Below are positions 26,701 to 36,855 of a DNA stretch of 64,000 nucleotides, in pieces. Location of the stretch: positions 848,064 to 912,063 of the forward strand of contig FN649738.1 in the NCBI GenBank assembly GCA_000310025.1, given 5' to 3'. The notes beneath the pieces were generated by a model. The model saw only the letters and a program-made list of their open reading frames with translations. It was not told the origin of the DNA and did no database searches. This stretch comes from Ectocarpus siliculosus (lineage: Eukaryota; Sar; Phaeophyceae; Ectocarpales; Ectocarpaceae). Position 1 is the stretch's first letter, and each line of letters begins with the position of its first letter. The translations under genes and the position numbers were made by a program.

Positions 26701-27751
26701 CATGCTTCTCTGAACGCTGAAACCCCGCGCGCCCTGGTCCTTAAAACCCACAGTACTGCTCACGCAATTTCTGAGAAATGTATTCCCTACATGTAGCGGT
26801 CAGGGGCACAGTGGCTCAGACTTCCCGCCCCCTCCAAATCACTCAGCAGTGATTCTCGCACACCGTCCGAGCTTCTCAGAAGCTTCAAAACACACCACAT
26901 TTTTGGAGGAGGGGGCACCAAACAGTACTTACGGTTCTCATTTCGACAGTTTCGACAGAAGCTTCTCCTCCTTAGGGATGCGCTTCTCTTGCGCATCGTC
27001 CGAGAAGTTTCTCGGAAGATTCTGCAGGCGCCTTTCTTGTGGTGCTGCACTACAGAGTACACCCAAGGTTATTCCCTCTTTGGGAGAAGCTTCCGGGGTG
27101 CGCTTCTCTTACCTCGGCCGATCGGCCGCTTGTCGGAAATTCTAACGAAGTACTTCGGCGGAATGGCTCAAAAAAAGAGCACACAAGGCTACTTCTTACT
27201 TTGCGAGAAGCTTCTCTTCCTTAGGGGTAAGCTCGGTCTCCCCCTCCTCCAGATCGCGGTGGCACCACGTCACGACGAGCACACGCCCCCCCGGGGCGCA
27301 GATGCGGGCCAATTCTCCAACAAATCTGAAAAAAAAAAAAACGTTGGTCTGTCGGTTATCGTGGTCGGTGCTCGTGAAAGCAAGGGCAAAGACAGGCTAT
27401 ATACATCGAAGTGAACTGCAACAGAAGCTTCGCATTCAGGAGTCATGATGCTCTTGTCCACGAAGATATCGAGCGCGCAAAAAATCGACCAAGATCATGA
27501 TTGTGAGGGTTTTCGCGTGTTGTGCGGCTGTTGCTATTGCCAACTTAATTTGACCGTTGCGGAGGCGCGAAAAACCAGTATGTTCAATGGGGGTATGCGA
27601 ATCACAAAGTCTGTCTCACTTCGGCTTGTAGGGCATGTGCTCTCCGCTCTCCATGCTCCAAACAAGATCGAAAGAATCGGTGTCGAAGGGTGTGTTCAAG
27701 GCATCGGCCACCTATCCAAGAACAAGACAAACAAAAAGCAGCAGCGGTGGT

Positions 27752-27788
<37 letters not shown>

Positions 27789-29242
27789 GCAGCAACAGCA
27801 GCAGCAGCAGCCAGGTGCAACGTTAGTGTCGCAGGCCTCGTGTTCCAAGTATAGTATCGGCTATGTACGGTATAAAGAGAGTTTTTTTCAGCCGAGCAGG
27901 CCTCGCGTTCCAAGTATAGTACCGGCTATGTACGGTATAAAGAGAGTATTTTTCAGCCGAGCAGGCCTCGCGTTCCAAGTATAGTACCGGCTATGTACGG
28001 TATAAAGAGAGTTTCTTTCAGCCAAGCAGGCCTCGCGTTCCAAGTATAGTACCGGCTATGTACGGTATAAAGAGAGTTTCTTTCAGCCGAGCAGGCCTCG
28101 CGTTCCACGTATAGTACCGGCTATGTACGGTATAAAGAGAGTTTCTTTCAGTCAAGCAGGCCTCATGTTCTAAGTAGTGCAGCGGCAACGGTTCAAAGAA
28201 AGTTTCTTGCAGCCCAACACACACGGGTTGACCGTGGTTTTCTCTTAAACCGCACCTTGTATGATGGTACTACGGGCGTTTCTCATGGCCGGTACAACCC
28301 ACATTCTTTCTCTTCAATCCGTGCTTTCTCTTAAATGGTACCTAAGTTTCCAGTACTTCCCGTCTGCATAGATGATGATCGTACTTGTGGTGATTCAACC
28401 AAACGATAAAGAACGACATCAATAAAAACAAAAAACAAAAACGACACACGAAAAAGTAAGGGGCGAACGGCGGCAATGTTGGCATCCGCGTCATGTCCAA
28501 ACTATGCCGTACCGTCGTCGTGTCCACGTTGAATAGAACCGAAGCACATGCAGAAGGCGGTTGGTGTCCGTAAAACTGGTGCTATTGGCTGTTGGCATGG
28601 CTATTGTCGCTGCTAGGCCTTGTTACGGCCAGAGATGCTTTGCGCGACGACGCGCAGAGGAAAGACAAGCGGTAACACAACTCTTGTACAGCCAAACTCA
28701 ACAAAAACAGCATACGTAGCCCGTTGTGCAAATATCGATCTTGCGAGCAACGTGAACAAGAATTATGTCCCAACACGCCCAAGCGTCCGTACCTGGAACT
28801 TGCACTTGTCTCCAAGACCCGCCGCTTCAGACAGGGTTTTTGCTCTCTCCACCTGCGAAAAAAGATTCGAAAACGATAAAAAAAATGCCAGCCGAAATAG
28901 TCTTGACAAATAACGCAGGCAACCATTCTCCAAGAGAGTCATCCCTGATGCACTCTGATGAGGAGCCTACCTCCTGATGCGAGCTAAAGGGTCGGTTGAC
29001 CTTCACCCGCATGGCGATGGATAATAAGAGACTGAGGGGGGGAGAGGCTCTCCGTAAAATGATTGATACAATCGTACTGCTGATGTAGGGGAATTGGGAG
29101 CAAGGGGGAGAGCCGGCTTGCTTACCTGCACCGGAGAGAGAGAGATGCCCGTCATGCTGGTGCCGTACCTCCTGCTGATGGCCCGAGAGGAACCCCCCAC
29201 ACCACACCCTGACATAGCCAACACCACACCACCACGACCGCC

Positions 29243-29279
<37 letters not shown>

Positions 29280-31983
29280 GCAGCAGCAGCAGCAGCAACA
29301 ACAACAACAACAACAGAGCAACAGCAGCAGCAGCAACGACAACAACAATGATATCAACAACAGCAACGGCAGCAGCAGCAGCAGCACAGCAGCAGCGCAG
29401 AGGTATCAGCACGGGAACGATCACCGCAAAATCAACACAACACAGCATCACTACATGCGCAACTAGGCACCAAGAGATTATGACTGCTGCAAGACTCGCT
29501 TATCGTGATCGGATAATATTCGCAAAAAATCACCAATTGCGTGACCATACAACACAACCATACATCACCACAACTAACGAGAGGGGGGTGAACGACAGCA
29601 GTCCGAGAGAGTGGTGACCGAGGAAGTAAAAGAGCACCAATACCCACGAGCACCGTGCTGAGTGCGAGGGTTTACAAGGTCAGGTGGTAACGAGGTGCAA
29701 AGAGAGTTGTGATCGAACAAAAAAACAGGTAGGAGTCAAGGAGCAGATTTTGATGCCGTGTGCTTGCTGCCGTACACACACAATTCATCTTCAATTTGTT
29801 CGGCATCATCTCTCTGTCCATGTCTGCAAGCGAAGCGACAATCACGCCAACCAACCTTCCGTGGCCACCAGCCAATCCCACCGCGTGCAAACAACAATCA
29901 ACCGCGTACCGCAGGCGATGTCACACCCCCTGGACCGATTTGTCAAAGCTCGATTTCTCCTCGGCGAAGAGGATGCACCGCTTAAACGGTGCGTGTTCTG
30001 CAAGCTTTCGACGAGAAGGTTAAGGTTGCAATGCCACCACCTTTGGCACCGCCGCTCTCTTGCTGCCGTGGAGCCATCCAACTTTGACAAAATCGGTCAA
30101 GGGGGTGTGGTATATTGCGTCACATACCGCAGCACGCGCAGCGTTAACGACGAACAACCCAAATCAGACAAACTGCTGTAGCCGGTCACCCCCCAGGGGC
30201 TACGTGGCTCAGCTTGCATCCTCAAAAAAACCGTTCGGTGGGTTCCAATCAATCTCCTCAGACCGAGAAAAAAAACAAAAAAGATCGCAATTAACAGGTG
30301 AACGAACGCATATTTTAGAGTGGTGCACATCAGCCAGTCGTGTGATGCGAGTACACACAACAACGAGGGAGCGGACCGCTGAATGATGAATGAAACCTTC
30401 TCGCGTTCAAGCAACATCAAGGCTAGCACCGTAGGAGAAAAAAAATGTGTGGAGAAGAGAAACTTCTTCTGTCCTGTGCTCACCTTCTTCCTGGAGAACC
30501 CCGGCTGTCACAAAAAAAAAAAAAATCTACTCGGGCGCCCAGAATATCGATGGTTGCAACATCCTCCAAGAATAAATAAATCATTGAGGGAGTTTTCTTG
30601 GCGCCCGATGTGGCCATGTGCGTGTGGTTTTGCCGCTGGGGGTCACTCACCGATGTCGACTCCCGTTTTGGGGGCTGCCCCTCCCTCCTCTACCCCTGCC
30701 CATTCGAGCGAACGACCGATCATGAACCTCTGGGCTGCCCTGGCAAGATGAGGGGCGAGACGAAATGAGGCAGGCAAAAAACGGTTCATGGCAGCAGGGG
30801 AAGGTTATAGGGCAAAACATATGTTAGGGTTGGAGACGTCAGGACTAGAGGCGATAGAGGAGAGCGATACAATAGAGAGACAGAGAGAGATAGAGAGACC
30901 TAGAACAGAGAGTGAGAGACAGGGACAGTCACAGAGTGGGAGGGAGAGATAGAGAGAAAGACAAAGAGAAAGAGAGACAGAGACAGAGACAGAGAGACAC
31001 AAAGAGAGAGAGGCACACAGAGGAAACGTGTGGTAAACGACGCGACAAGATAGAAACAAGGCAAAACGTGCGTCAAGATGTATGGGGGGAGAGAAAGATT
31101 GACGCCGCCGCCAAGCTCAGGACAGACAGATCGCTGCGGCCCAATTCCATTCAAATAGACCCGGCTCCCCATTTCAACACCCAACGCTGACGCTTTCTTG
31201 CTGCCGTTGTGGACACGTCTAACCCGCTTGCAATAAAAGGTTTGCAATACCACGGTGAAGGCACCATCATGTCCGGCGAGCCCCACTTAACCATGCCAAA
31301 AACAGAACCAGACGTGGCCCCGTGGTTGCCGACGGTAACGTCCGTGACGTGACGTAAGATATCACACCCCCTGCGAGCGATTTGCACATGTCGATATTCT
31401 CCACAAGCAGAAAGAGAAGAGTGGCAGCAGGGCCGAAAATGGCGGCGGAGAGGAAGCCGTCTCGTCGAGAGCTTTCCGAAGAACGCATCGCTTCATCAAC
31501 GCATCCTCCTCGTCGTGGAGAAGTCGAGCTTTGAAAATCGGTCCAGGGGGTGTGGTATGTTGCGTCACCTACAGTAAGGGAAACTGGCTCTGGCTGGTGG
31601 GCACACACTCGAAAAGCGACGGTGCCACACTCTCGTGCCTTCCTTGAAAAGGGGCCAAAACAGCCTTAAGACGTCGCGTTCAGAAACCCAGGCTTGGTTT
31701 CCAGCGTTGGCCGTTCGTGTCCTACATACAAAATCTGCGATTTGTGAACACCAGCTACCCCTCCCATCACCCACCTATGGTGCTCCATGTTCTTGGGCTT
31801 CACCCCCTGGACGTAGTAGCCGTGGTGCATGTGCTCCCCCCACATTTCTTCCCAGAGACCGGAAGACTTGTCATAGAAGTTGGCTATGCCTTCCTTGAGC
31901 TCGCCATCGCTGTTTCGGGTTTTTGGGGGTATCGGGGCATACTAAGACTGAATGTTCAGGTGTTGTTGTCGTTGTAGCTGTTG

Positions 31984-32022
<39 letters not shown>

Positions 32023-32932
32023 TTCAATCTTGTTGCTGTGGCTGCTGCCGCCGTTCTTGATTGTAGGTATCTTACGTTAGAAAACCGTTCCGGTTTCTCC
32101 TCAGAATAATCGCAACTTCCGTACCGGCCCAAAAAGACGCGGACGGACCGCCTTCCGTGGTCACGGGCCAACTGCCGTCAGAGATGCAAATGATCGATCG
32201 CTCTTGCGCGCCGGAGAAAAATCCTGAGCAGACGTCAGAAAACACGCGAAGAAAAGAAGACCGCAAGCTACGATGCGTCTCCCAAGGTTCCCTCCGCATT
32301 TTCCAGCGACCCTAGATGCTGCTGTCGCTTGTCTCGAAGACTGCTGTGATCGGAGAGAGAGAAGGCTCGACAGCCTCGTGGGACAGCTCGTGTCGGGGTA
32401 GCTTCCTTCTGAGCTACTATCGTACCACCTGACACAAGATAGCACTCCCTCTGGAACAATTTTTCAAATATGTTATTTCTCCACAGTAATAGATCAGTGG
32501 TGCCGAAAAGTGCTGCGTTGGAGTCGTCGTTTTCGAGATTTTTTCGAACTCGAATCACGTGATTTGGTATCCTCTCTGCCGCGGAGAAGTTGAGCTTTGA
32601 AAATCGGTCCAGGGGGTGTGGTATCTTGTGTCACCTACGGTACAAATTTTTGTGCCTTTCTCGGAAAGATAGGTGTACTGTTGTGCAGAAGGCGCCACCA
32701 CTTACGCCGCGCTTGTTTCGCCTTAGGCACGTCTCTCAGTGCCTCTGTGGAGGTAATTTAACCCCCAACATCGGTCGCCACATAGGTTTTAACATGAGGC
32801 GGTTGTCAGCGCGGTCGACGCAAATGAAAAGAGAGACACACGCACAAAGCGTCTTCCGTTCTCACCCGCAATGGGACTACCCACATTCTTATTGGTCAGC
32901 CGGTTAGCGCGGTCGATGCCCAACAGTAAACT

Positions 32933-32969
<37 letters not shown>

Positions 32970-35935
32970 CAAGACTCCCACCGACCTGCGTGTCTTGCCC
33001 TTCCCTCCACCGCGCGCACGCTTCCAGGTGTTCTTAGCTGCACTGCGCAGGCCCATGCTAACGTCGCCCTGGGCTCTCGGCCTAGACGGAGCTGCCCGCC
33101 TCCTGCCTTTATCCCTCGCCGATCCGGCTGCGCCATATGCACAATCGTGTCTGTGCCCATACCGGTCAAAAGACGCGGCAGTTCTGCCGTCGACACCCTG
33201 AGGAGACGACAAAGGCATACACCGGTGCCGGCCCGTGTGCAAGAAATACTTCGTTGAAGGCTCAAAATTTCGCAGAAGAAAGAAACAACGGAAAATGGGT
33301 CAGGCAACACAGTTCCGTCGAGAATTATACTCTACTAAAGGCAGTAAGTGGCGGTGTGGTGACGAAGTAAGCCTCGACGCGACTTCGACATTTCTTATCT
33401 GCGGAGACGCGCGGTTAAACCACGCTTGTATGGTGCGTAGCAATGGTCGTACAGATGAATATGCACAGCGGTAGCAGTGTGCGACAGGAATATGGTCGAA
33501 GAAAAAGCTGTCGTGGGGTGCAGAGGAACCGGCCGTGAACAATGACAAAAAAAAAAGTGTGGAGATCCGGCTGGCCTTGGCGTGCACATGCAGACGTTCC
33601 ACGAACAAGCGTGTCGATTTCGAGGTTTAACCAAAAGGAACACGCCAGGAAATTCATCTAGCAGAGACATCTGTCCCTCATCCCTCACTAACGGTAATCA
33701 CGCCAACACGTGTGCCTTCGAACGGGGTATTCACTACCCACCCCTACCCACCCCGGTGTTTGTAACATATATTGCCTGAAAATAGTGGGAAAAATAAACT
33801 ATTTCCAAGGCAGCTTGTCCAGTCCTCGCGATAAAGGTTGAGAAATCATAACCGAACCAGGATGGCGGGGGGGGGTCTTGCATGGAGAGCGCTCTGTGTA
33901 CGACCCCCCCCCCCCCCCCGGGTTCNNNNNNNNNNNNNNNNNNNNNNNNNNNNNNNNNNNNNNNNNNNNNNNNNNNNNNNNNNNNNNNNNNNNNNNNNNN
34001 NNNNNNNNNNNNNNNNNNNNNNNNNCATGGAAAAAAAAAAAGGTGGGGGGTTCGGTTGGCCTTGGGGGGGCCCTGGGGGGTTTTCCAGGAACAGGGGTTT
34101 GTTTTTGGGGTTTTACCAAAAGGGACCCCCCCGGAATTTTTTTTTGGGGGGGCTTTTTTCCCTTCTTCCCTCCTTAGGGTTATCCCCCCCACCGGGTGTC
34201 CTTTGGAGGGGGTTTTTCTTTCCCCCCCCTTCCCCCCCCGGGTTTTTTTACCTTTTTTTCCTGAAAATTGGGGGAAAAATTAATTTTTTTCCGGGGCGGT
34301 TTTCCCGTTCCTGGGGTTAGGGTTGGGAAATTTTTACCGGCCCCGGGTGGGGGGGGGGGGTTTTTCCTGGGGGGGCTTTTTTTTTCGGCCCCCCCCCCCC
34401 CCCCCGGTTGCAACGGCTAGGAGAAGAGTAAACTGCCATGGGTGTTTGTGTGATGGCGAGAACCAGCGACTCGAGCCTTGCCAATCGAAGGGGCCGAAAG
34501 ACGTCGGGTAGTCAAATATAGTTTAAGGCGAGAGAAGAACGGATAGAAACACTCAGGATGGAACCTTCAGGGCTTCTTTCCGTTAACGTCCCCTAGGCCG
34601 TGCCGCAGCCTCTTGCCCCCTCAGGCCACCGGCCAGATGGAGCTGGGACTACAACCGGTTGATGCTAGCTCACGCCCCGTGGTGGAATCCAAGTGTAGGA
34701 AGCACTGCTGCTGCTATGTGTCTCGTTGTGTCAACCATTTTTCATTGGATAAAGGAATTTTGTGAGGTTCTCCTCCTCATCCAGGCACTTTAATAGGTAT
34801 CTACAATACACGGCAGCCGATCGCACAAAACCGCTTTCTTAGGCAAAAAAAAAACGTCCTCGTTGTACGCATCGTCTCACAAAGACACACCACCTTCAAA
34901 CAGATACCGACAACCCTCATAGGGCACCAACACGAAAGCTGCGTTTGCCACATTGTAGGGCAGTCGATGGCACCCATGAAACGACCACACATCAAATCAC
35001 ATCGAGGCCCTCGAATGTATATCCAGGAGTCGGGGTGTGTGTGTCGAGCGTAGCACGTAGGGTGTGAAGGGGCAGGGTGGAGTCTGAGGTGTGGGTGCAG
35101 TTTGCGTGGCCCCTCTTGCGGATTCGGGCCGGATTCGGTACGAGTGTACGAGTGCCCAACGGTGGCGGTACATTGCAATATTGCGGTATGTGTGCAACTA
35201 CAATGCTTCAGAGCCATGTAGAACAGCACCCGCGCGATTGGCATGTCCGAAGTCGTGCGACCGCCACTGCTGTCTACTGCCGGAATCGATGACTGGCAAG
35301 GGCGACATCGGAGATCATGCTCGGCGCTCGCAGCAGTCTGCCTGCATGTCACGTATACGGAGTACGTATGTAGCCCATTAGACTTGATATTGACAGCAAT
35401 CGACGGTTCGGGAAAGCAGCTGGTGGTATCTGTCCTGGTGCTTGCCTTCGAGGCTCATCGCCGGCTTACAACAAAGGGCGGTGTTGGATACCGCTGCTGC
35501 TGCTGCAAGCTAAACGTGACCGAAAATCGCCCCACTCCTTCCTTCCCTCCCGTCCCATCGAAGTGACGCCGCGTGGTTCGATTGCTCAAAAACAAGAAGG
35601 CCCCTCGTTGTCTGTTTCAGGTAACACATACGTTCCTTCGTCGGGATGACGCGCTCACCAACGCACGTGCAAGGATTGACGTGTTGGTGCTGCTTTGCGC
35701 TGGGAAGAGCACGGAAGAGCATAGAAGTACGCAACAGCAGTGGCGACTTTGACTCCTGCAGACCAACGCGAAGAGACAGAAGTACATCATCTTCGCCACT
35801 GCGGTGGAATTGTCGTGATGCGCTTACCGTATGCCCTCCAAAGGAAGACAGGCTGCTCGACGGAACAAATGCATGGCAGGGCGACAAGGCGCAGAATCCC
35901 GCCCACAGCGCGTGCACCGGTACAGCCGTCTTCAT
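23771..35935 (-). CDS. VTE4: Gamma-tocopherol methyltransferase, plastid-targeted
   Basis: This SAM-dependent enzyme makes alpha- from gamma-tocopherol (and beta- from delta-) in the plastid. Well-supported exons (minus): 31909-31775, 30739-30651, 29208-29126, 28852-28793, 27711-27620, 27325-27200, 26094-25980, 25415-25314, 23836-23771, all GT/AG with matching phases. Key segments are FYDKSSGLWEEMWGEHMHHG, VDIGCGVGGSSR (SAM motif I), DLVWSMESGEHMP, GGRVLVVTWCHRDL, YYLPRWCSTADYVK and FWPAVIRSSLSFEGI, all characteristic of this family. A further exon ends at 32076 (GTAAGA donor, phase fits; 5' border unsure). A probable first exon, 35935-35828, encodes a 36-residue signal-like leader with CHAFVPS, an ASAFAP-type plastid motif. 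Its link to the rest is inferred from position, strand and the need for such a leader. Introns hold repeats, four TIR elements and a scaffold gap. The enzyme call is very secure, the N-terminus moderately so. Confidence 0.92.
24200..24391. mobile_element. TIR element copy B
   Basis: Left end 'accgcaggttgcgcaggata' then 'gcacaccccc'; right end 'ggtccaggggttgtagcatc' then 'ttgtgtgagcta'. It lies in the last intron of the tocopherol methyltransferase gene. Confidence 0.7.
24802..24859. repeat. 29 bp perfect tandem duplication
   Basis: Two identical copies starting 'aaacccgctgaggctttgtg' are adjacent at 24802-24830 and 24831-24859, in an intron of the methyltransferase gene. Confidence 0.9.
26870..27215. 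repeat. Intronic copies of an exon end with GAGAAGCTTCTC palindrome
   Basis: The end of the methyltransferase exon at 27200-27231 reads 'gcgagaagcttctcttcctt' on the plus strand. Related phrases recur in the adjoining intron at about 26870-26890, 26955-26990, 27000-27015 and 27075-27110, each with gaagctt and cttctc elements. Confidence 0.6.
27752..27812. repeat. (CAG)n tract
   Basis: About 20 nearly uninterrupted CAG units. On the gene strand this is a CTG run 40-100 bases before the acceptor at 27712, in the place of the pyrimidine tract. Confidence 0.95.
27831..28185. repeat. 65 bp tandem array, about 5.5 copies
   Basis: Units start 'gcaggcctcgcgttccaagt' at 27831, 27896, 27961, 28026, 28091 and 28156, spaced exactly 65 bases. 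Each contains 'ctatgtacggtataaagaga'. The first and last units are the most diverged, as expected for expansion by slippage or unequal exchange. Confidence 0.95.
29244..29392. repeat. CAG/CAA triplet tract
   Basis: A 150 base tract of CAG with CAA, CGG and AAC interruptions. On the gene strand it is a CTG/TTG tract directly upstream of the acceptor at 29209. Confidence 0.95.
29907..30129. mobile_element. TIR element copy C
   Basis: Left 'taccgcaggcgatgtcacac' then 'cccctggaccgattt'; right 'aaaatcggtcaagggggtgt' then 'ggtatattgcgtcacataccg'. It shares the internal 'gcaagctttcgacgagaagg' block. In an intron of the methyltransferase gene. Confidence 0.85.
30840..31025. repeat. GA-rich microsatellite region
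   Basis: Imperfect gaga/gaca repeats within the intron between the first two well-supported methyltransferase exons. Confidence 0.9.
31335..31576. mobile_element. TIR element copy D
   Basis: Left 'tgacgtaagatatcacaccc' and right 'gaaaatcggtccagggggtg' then 'tggtatgttgcgtcacctacagta' are inverted copies of each other. The internal 'ctcgtcgagagctttccgaa' is shared with other copies. Confidence 0.88.
31987..32020. repeat. (CTG)n tract
   Basis: Eleven consecutive CTG units in the short predicted intron between 32076 and 31909 of the methyltransferase gene. Confidence 0.95.
32423..32642. mobile_element. TIR element copy E
   Basis: Left 'taccacctgacacaagatag' and right 'gtggtatcttgtgtcaccta' then 'cggta' pair as inverted repeats. 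The right arm also has 'gagctttgaaaatcggtcca'. In the first intron region of the methyltransferase gene. Confidence 0.88.
32935..32967. repeat. (CA)n microsatellite with adjacent dispersed motif
   Basis: About 16 CA units, preceded at 32900-32920 by 'ccggttagcgcggtcgatgc', a motif also found at 92-110 and, inverted, at 46056-46075 next to CA- or TG-rich DNA. Confidence 0.9.
33120..33300 (+). pseudogene. Possible decayed EsV-1-7 repeat fragment
   Basis: Two plus-strand frames carry pieces resembling the repeat found intact at 56-61 kb: QFCRRHPEE (an FCxxH block) and, one frame over after about 30 bases, HRCRPVCKKYFVEGSKFRR (a CxxxC...GSK block). Their order and spacing match an FCxxH end followed by the next repeat start, with a frame break and a shortened CxxxC pair. 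It lies on the opposite strand inside the methyltransferase's first intron. The match is short and could be chance. Confidence 0.35.
33926..34408. other. 100 N gap plus corrupted duplicate of 33540-33925
   Basis: N at 33926-34025 is followed by homopolymer-rich text that repeats the sequence left of the gap in order: 'ttggccttgggggggccctg' mirrors 'ctggccttggcgtgcacatg', 'ttttaccaaaagggaccccc' mirrors 'tttaaccaaaaggaacacgc', and 'cctgaaaattgggggaaaaa' mirrors 'cctgaaaatagtgggaaaaa'. Ordinary sequence resumes near 34409. It is best read as an assembly artefact within an intron. Confidence 0.9.
34409..35827. other. Intron or intergenic DNA between gap and leader exon
   Basis: No recognisable coding segment. 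Open frames (for example 34801-35352 minus) are Cys/Thr-rich without a family signature. The predicted first intron of the methyltransferase gene would cover this stretch. Confidence 0.4.
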
Positions 35936-36084
35936 GTCGAAGATGTGTGGGACGACAAACCAGACAGAAACTGCTCCGAGCAACAACAACAGCAGTCTAA
36001 GGGGGCACGCGGAGAATATGTAGTCTACCCCCCAACCCAAGTTCCAAAAGATGTGAAAAAAACAAAAAAAACGTACAAATAGAC

Positions 36085-36190
36085 ATACAGGTACTTTCTG
36101 ACGCTATGAATCCATTGCTAACTAATCTGTCTCAGACTCTTTTCTATGATAGAGATGGTTTCGTTGTGTCATATTAAGAAAAACGAAAAT
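36085..36190 (+). repeat. Dispersed repeat, copy 2 (3' half)
   Basis: 'tctgacgctatgaatccatt' through 'gactcttttctatgatagag' to 'aaaacgaaaataaaaaaccc' parallels 4320-4430. It lies between the methyltransferase leader exon and the end of the ankyrin gene. Confidence 0.6.
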
Positions 36191-36738
36191 AAAAAACCCT
36201 TTGCCCGCCAATTCAAATCACCGGACGTAGCAACACAGGGGACCGTTTATTTCTTCTACCTGCCCCGAACGGTGTTTGTCTTCGACTGTTAACCCATGGT
36301 TAACCCGAAAAAGATTCATTCAGCAGTCCCCTTGCACGAGGCAAAAAAATGGCATGCACGAACCATGCTACACAATGAATGCCGCAATATGAAGCAATTC
36401 AGAGACGGCACCTAAATGTAGAGCACTGCTGCAGTTTTGCCCCGGGATGGACACAGAGACCATCACCCCACTCGAGGTCGAACACGGCGATAGGTTTCCT
36501 GCCCTTCGACACTGCCCGCAGTCCGACTTCGCGGGGAAGAAGAAAGATGCGTTGTGTGCGTGTCGTTCGCGAGTACACGAACGAACTTTTTCATCCTTCC
36601 TTTTATCCTATGCACACTAATAGTGCATCAGGCACGGGGTGGGGTGCATGTTGATCCAAGCGGCTCGTTCACTCTCAGGCCTACACAACGACCTCACATC
36701 CGCAGGAAAAAAAAATGCGCGGAGTCAAAAGTATGACG

Positions 36739-36770
36739 ACAACAACAACAGCAGCAGCAGCAGCATCATC

Positions 36771-36802
<32 letters not shown>

Positions 36803-36803
36803 C
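36739..36803. repeat. CAA/CAG tract in ankyrin gene 3' region
   Basis: A run of CAA and CAG triplets, 50 bases downstream of the ankyrin gene's stop codon (minus strand), so probably in its 3' UTR as TTG/CTG. Confidence 0.9.
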
Positions 36804-36855
36804 GCGAACAAAAGGAGCACTACACATCATCGCGCCTTCCAGTCAACAACCTGGT

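Noticed and set aside
31362-31608. Minus-strand frames of about 70-110 codons with similar peptides at several loci
   Set aside because: The similarity (for example TPPGPIFKARLLHDEEDA) comes from translation of the TIR elements, not from a protein family.
33838-34320. Open frames spanning the N run
   Set aside because: They cross the gap and the corrupted copy of 33540-33925, so they are not real protein.
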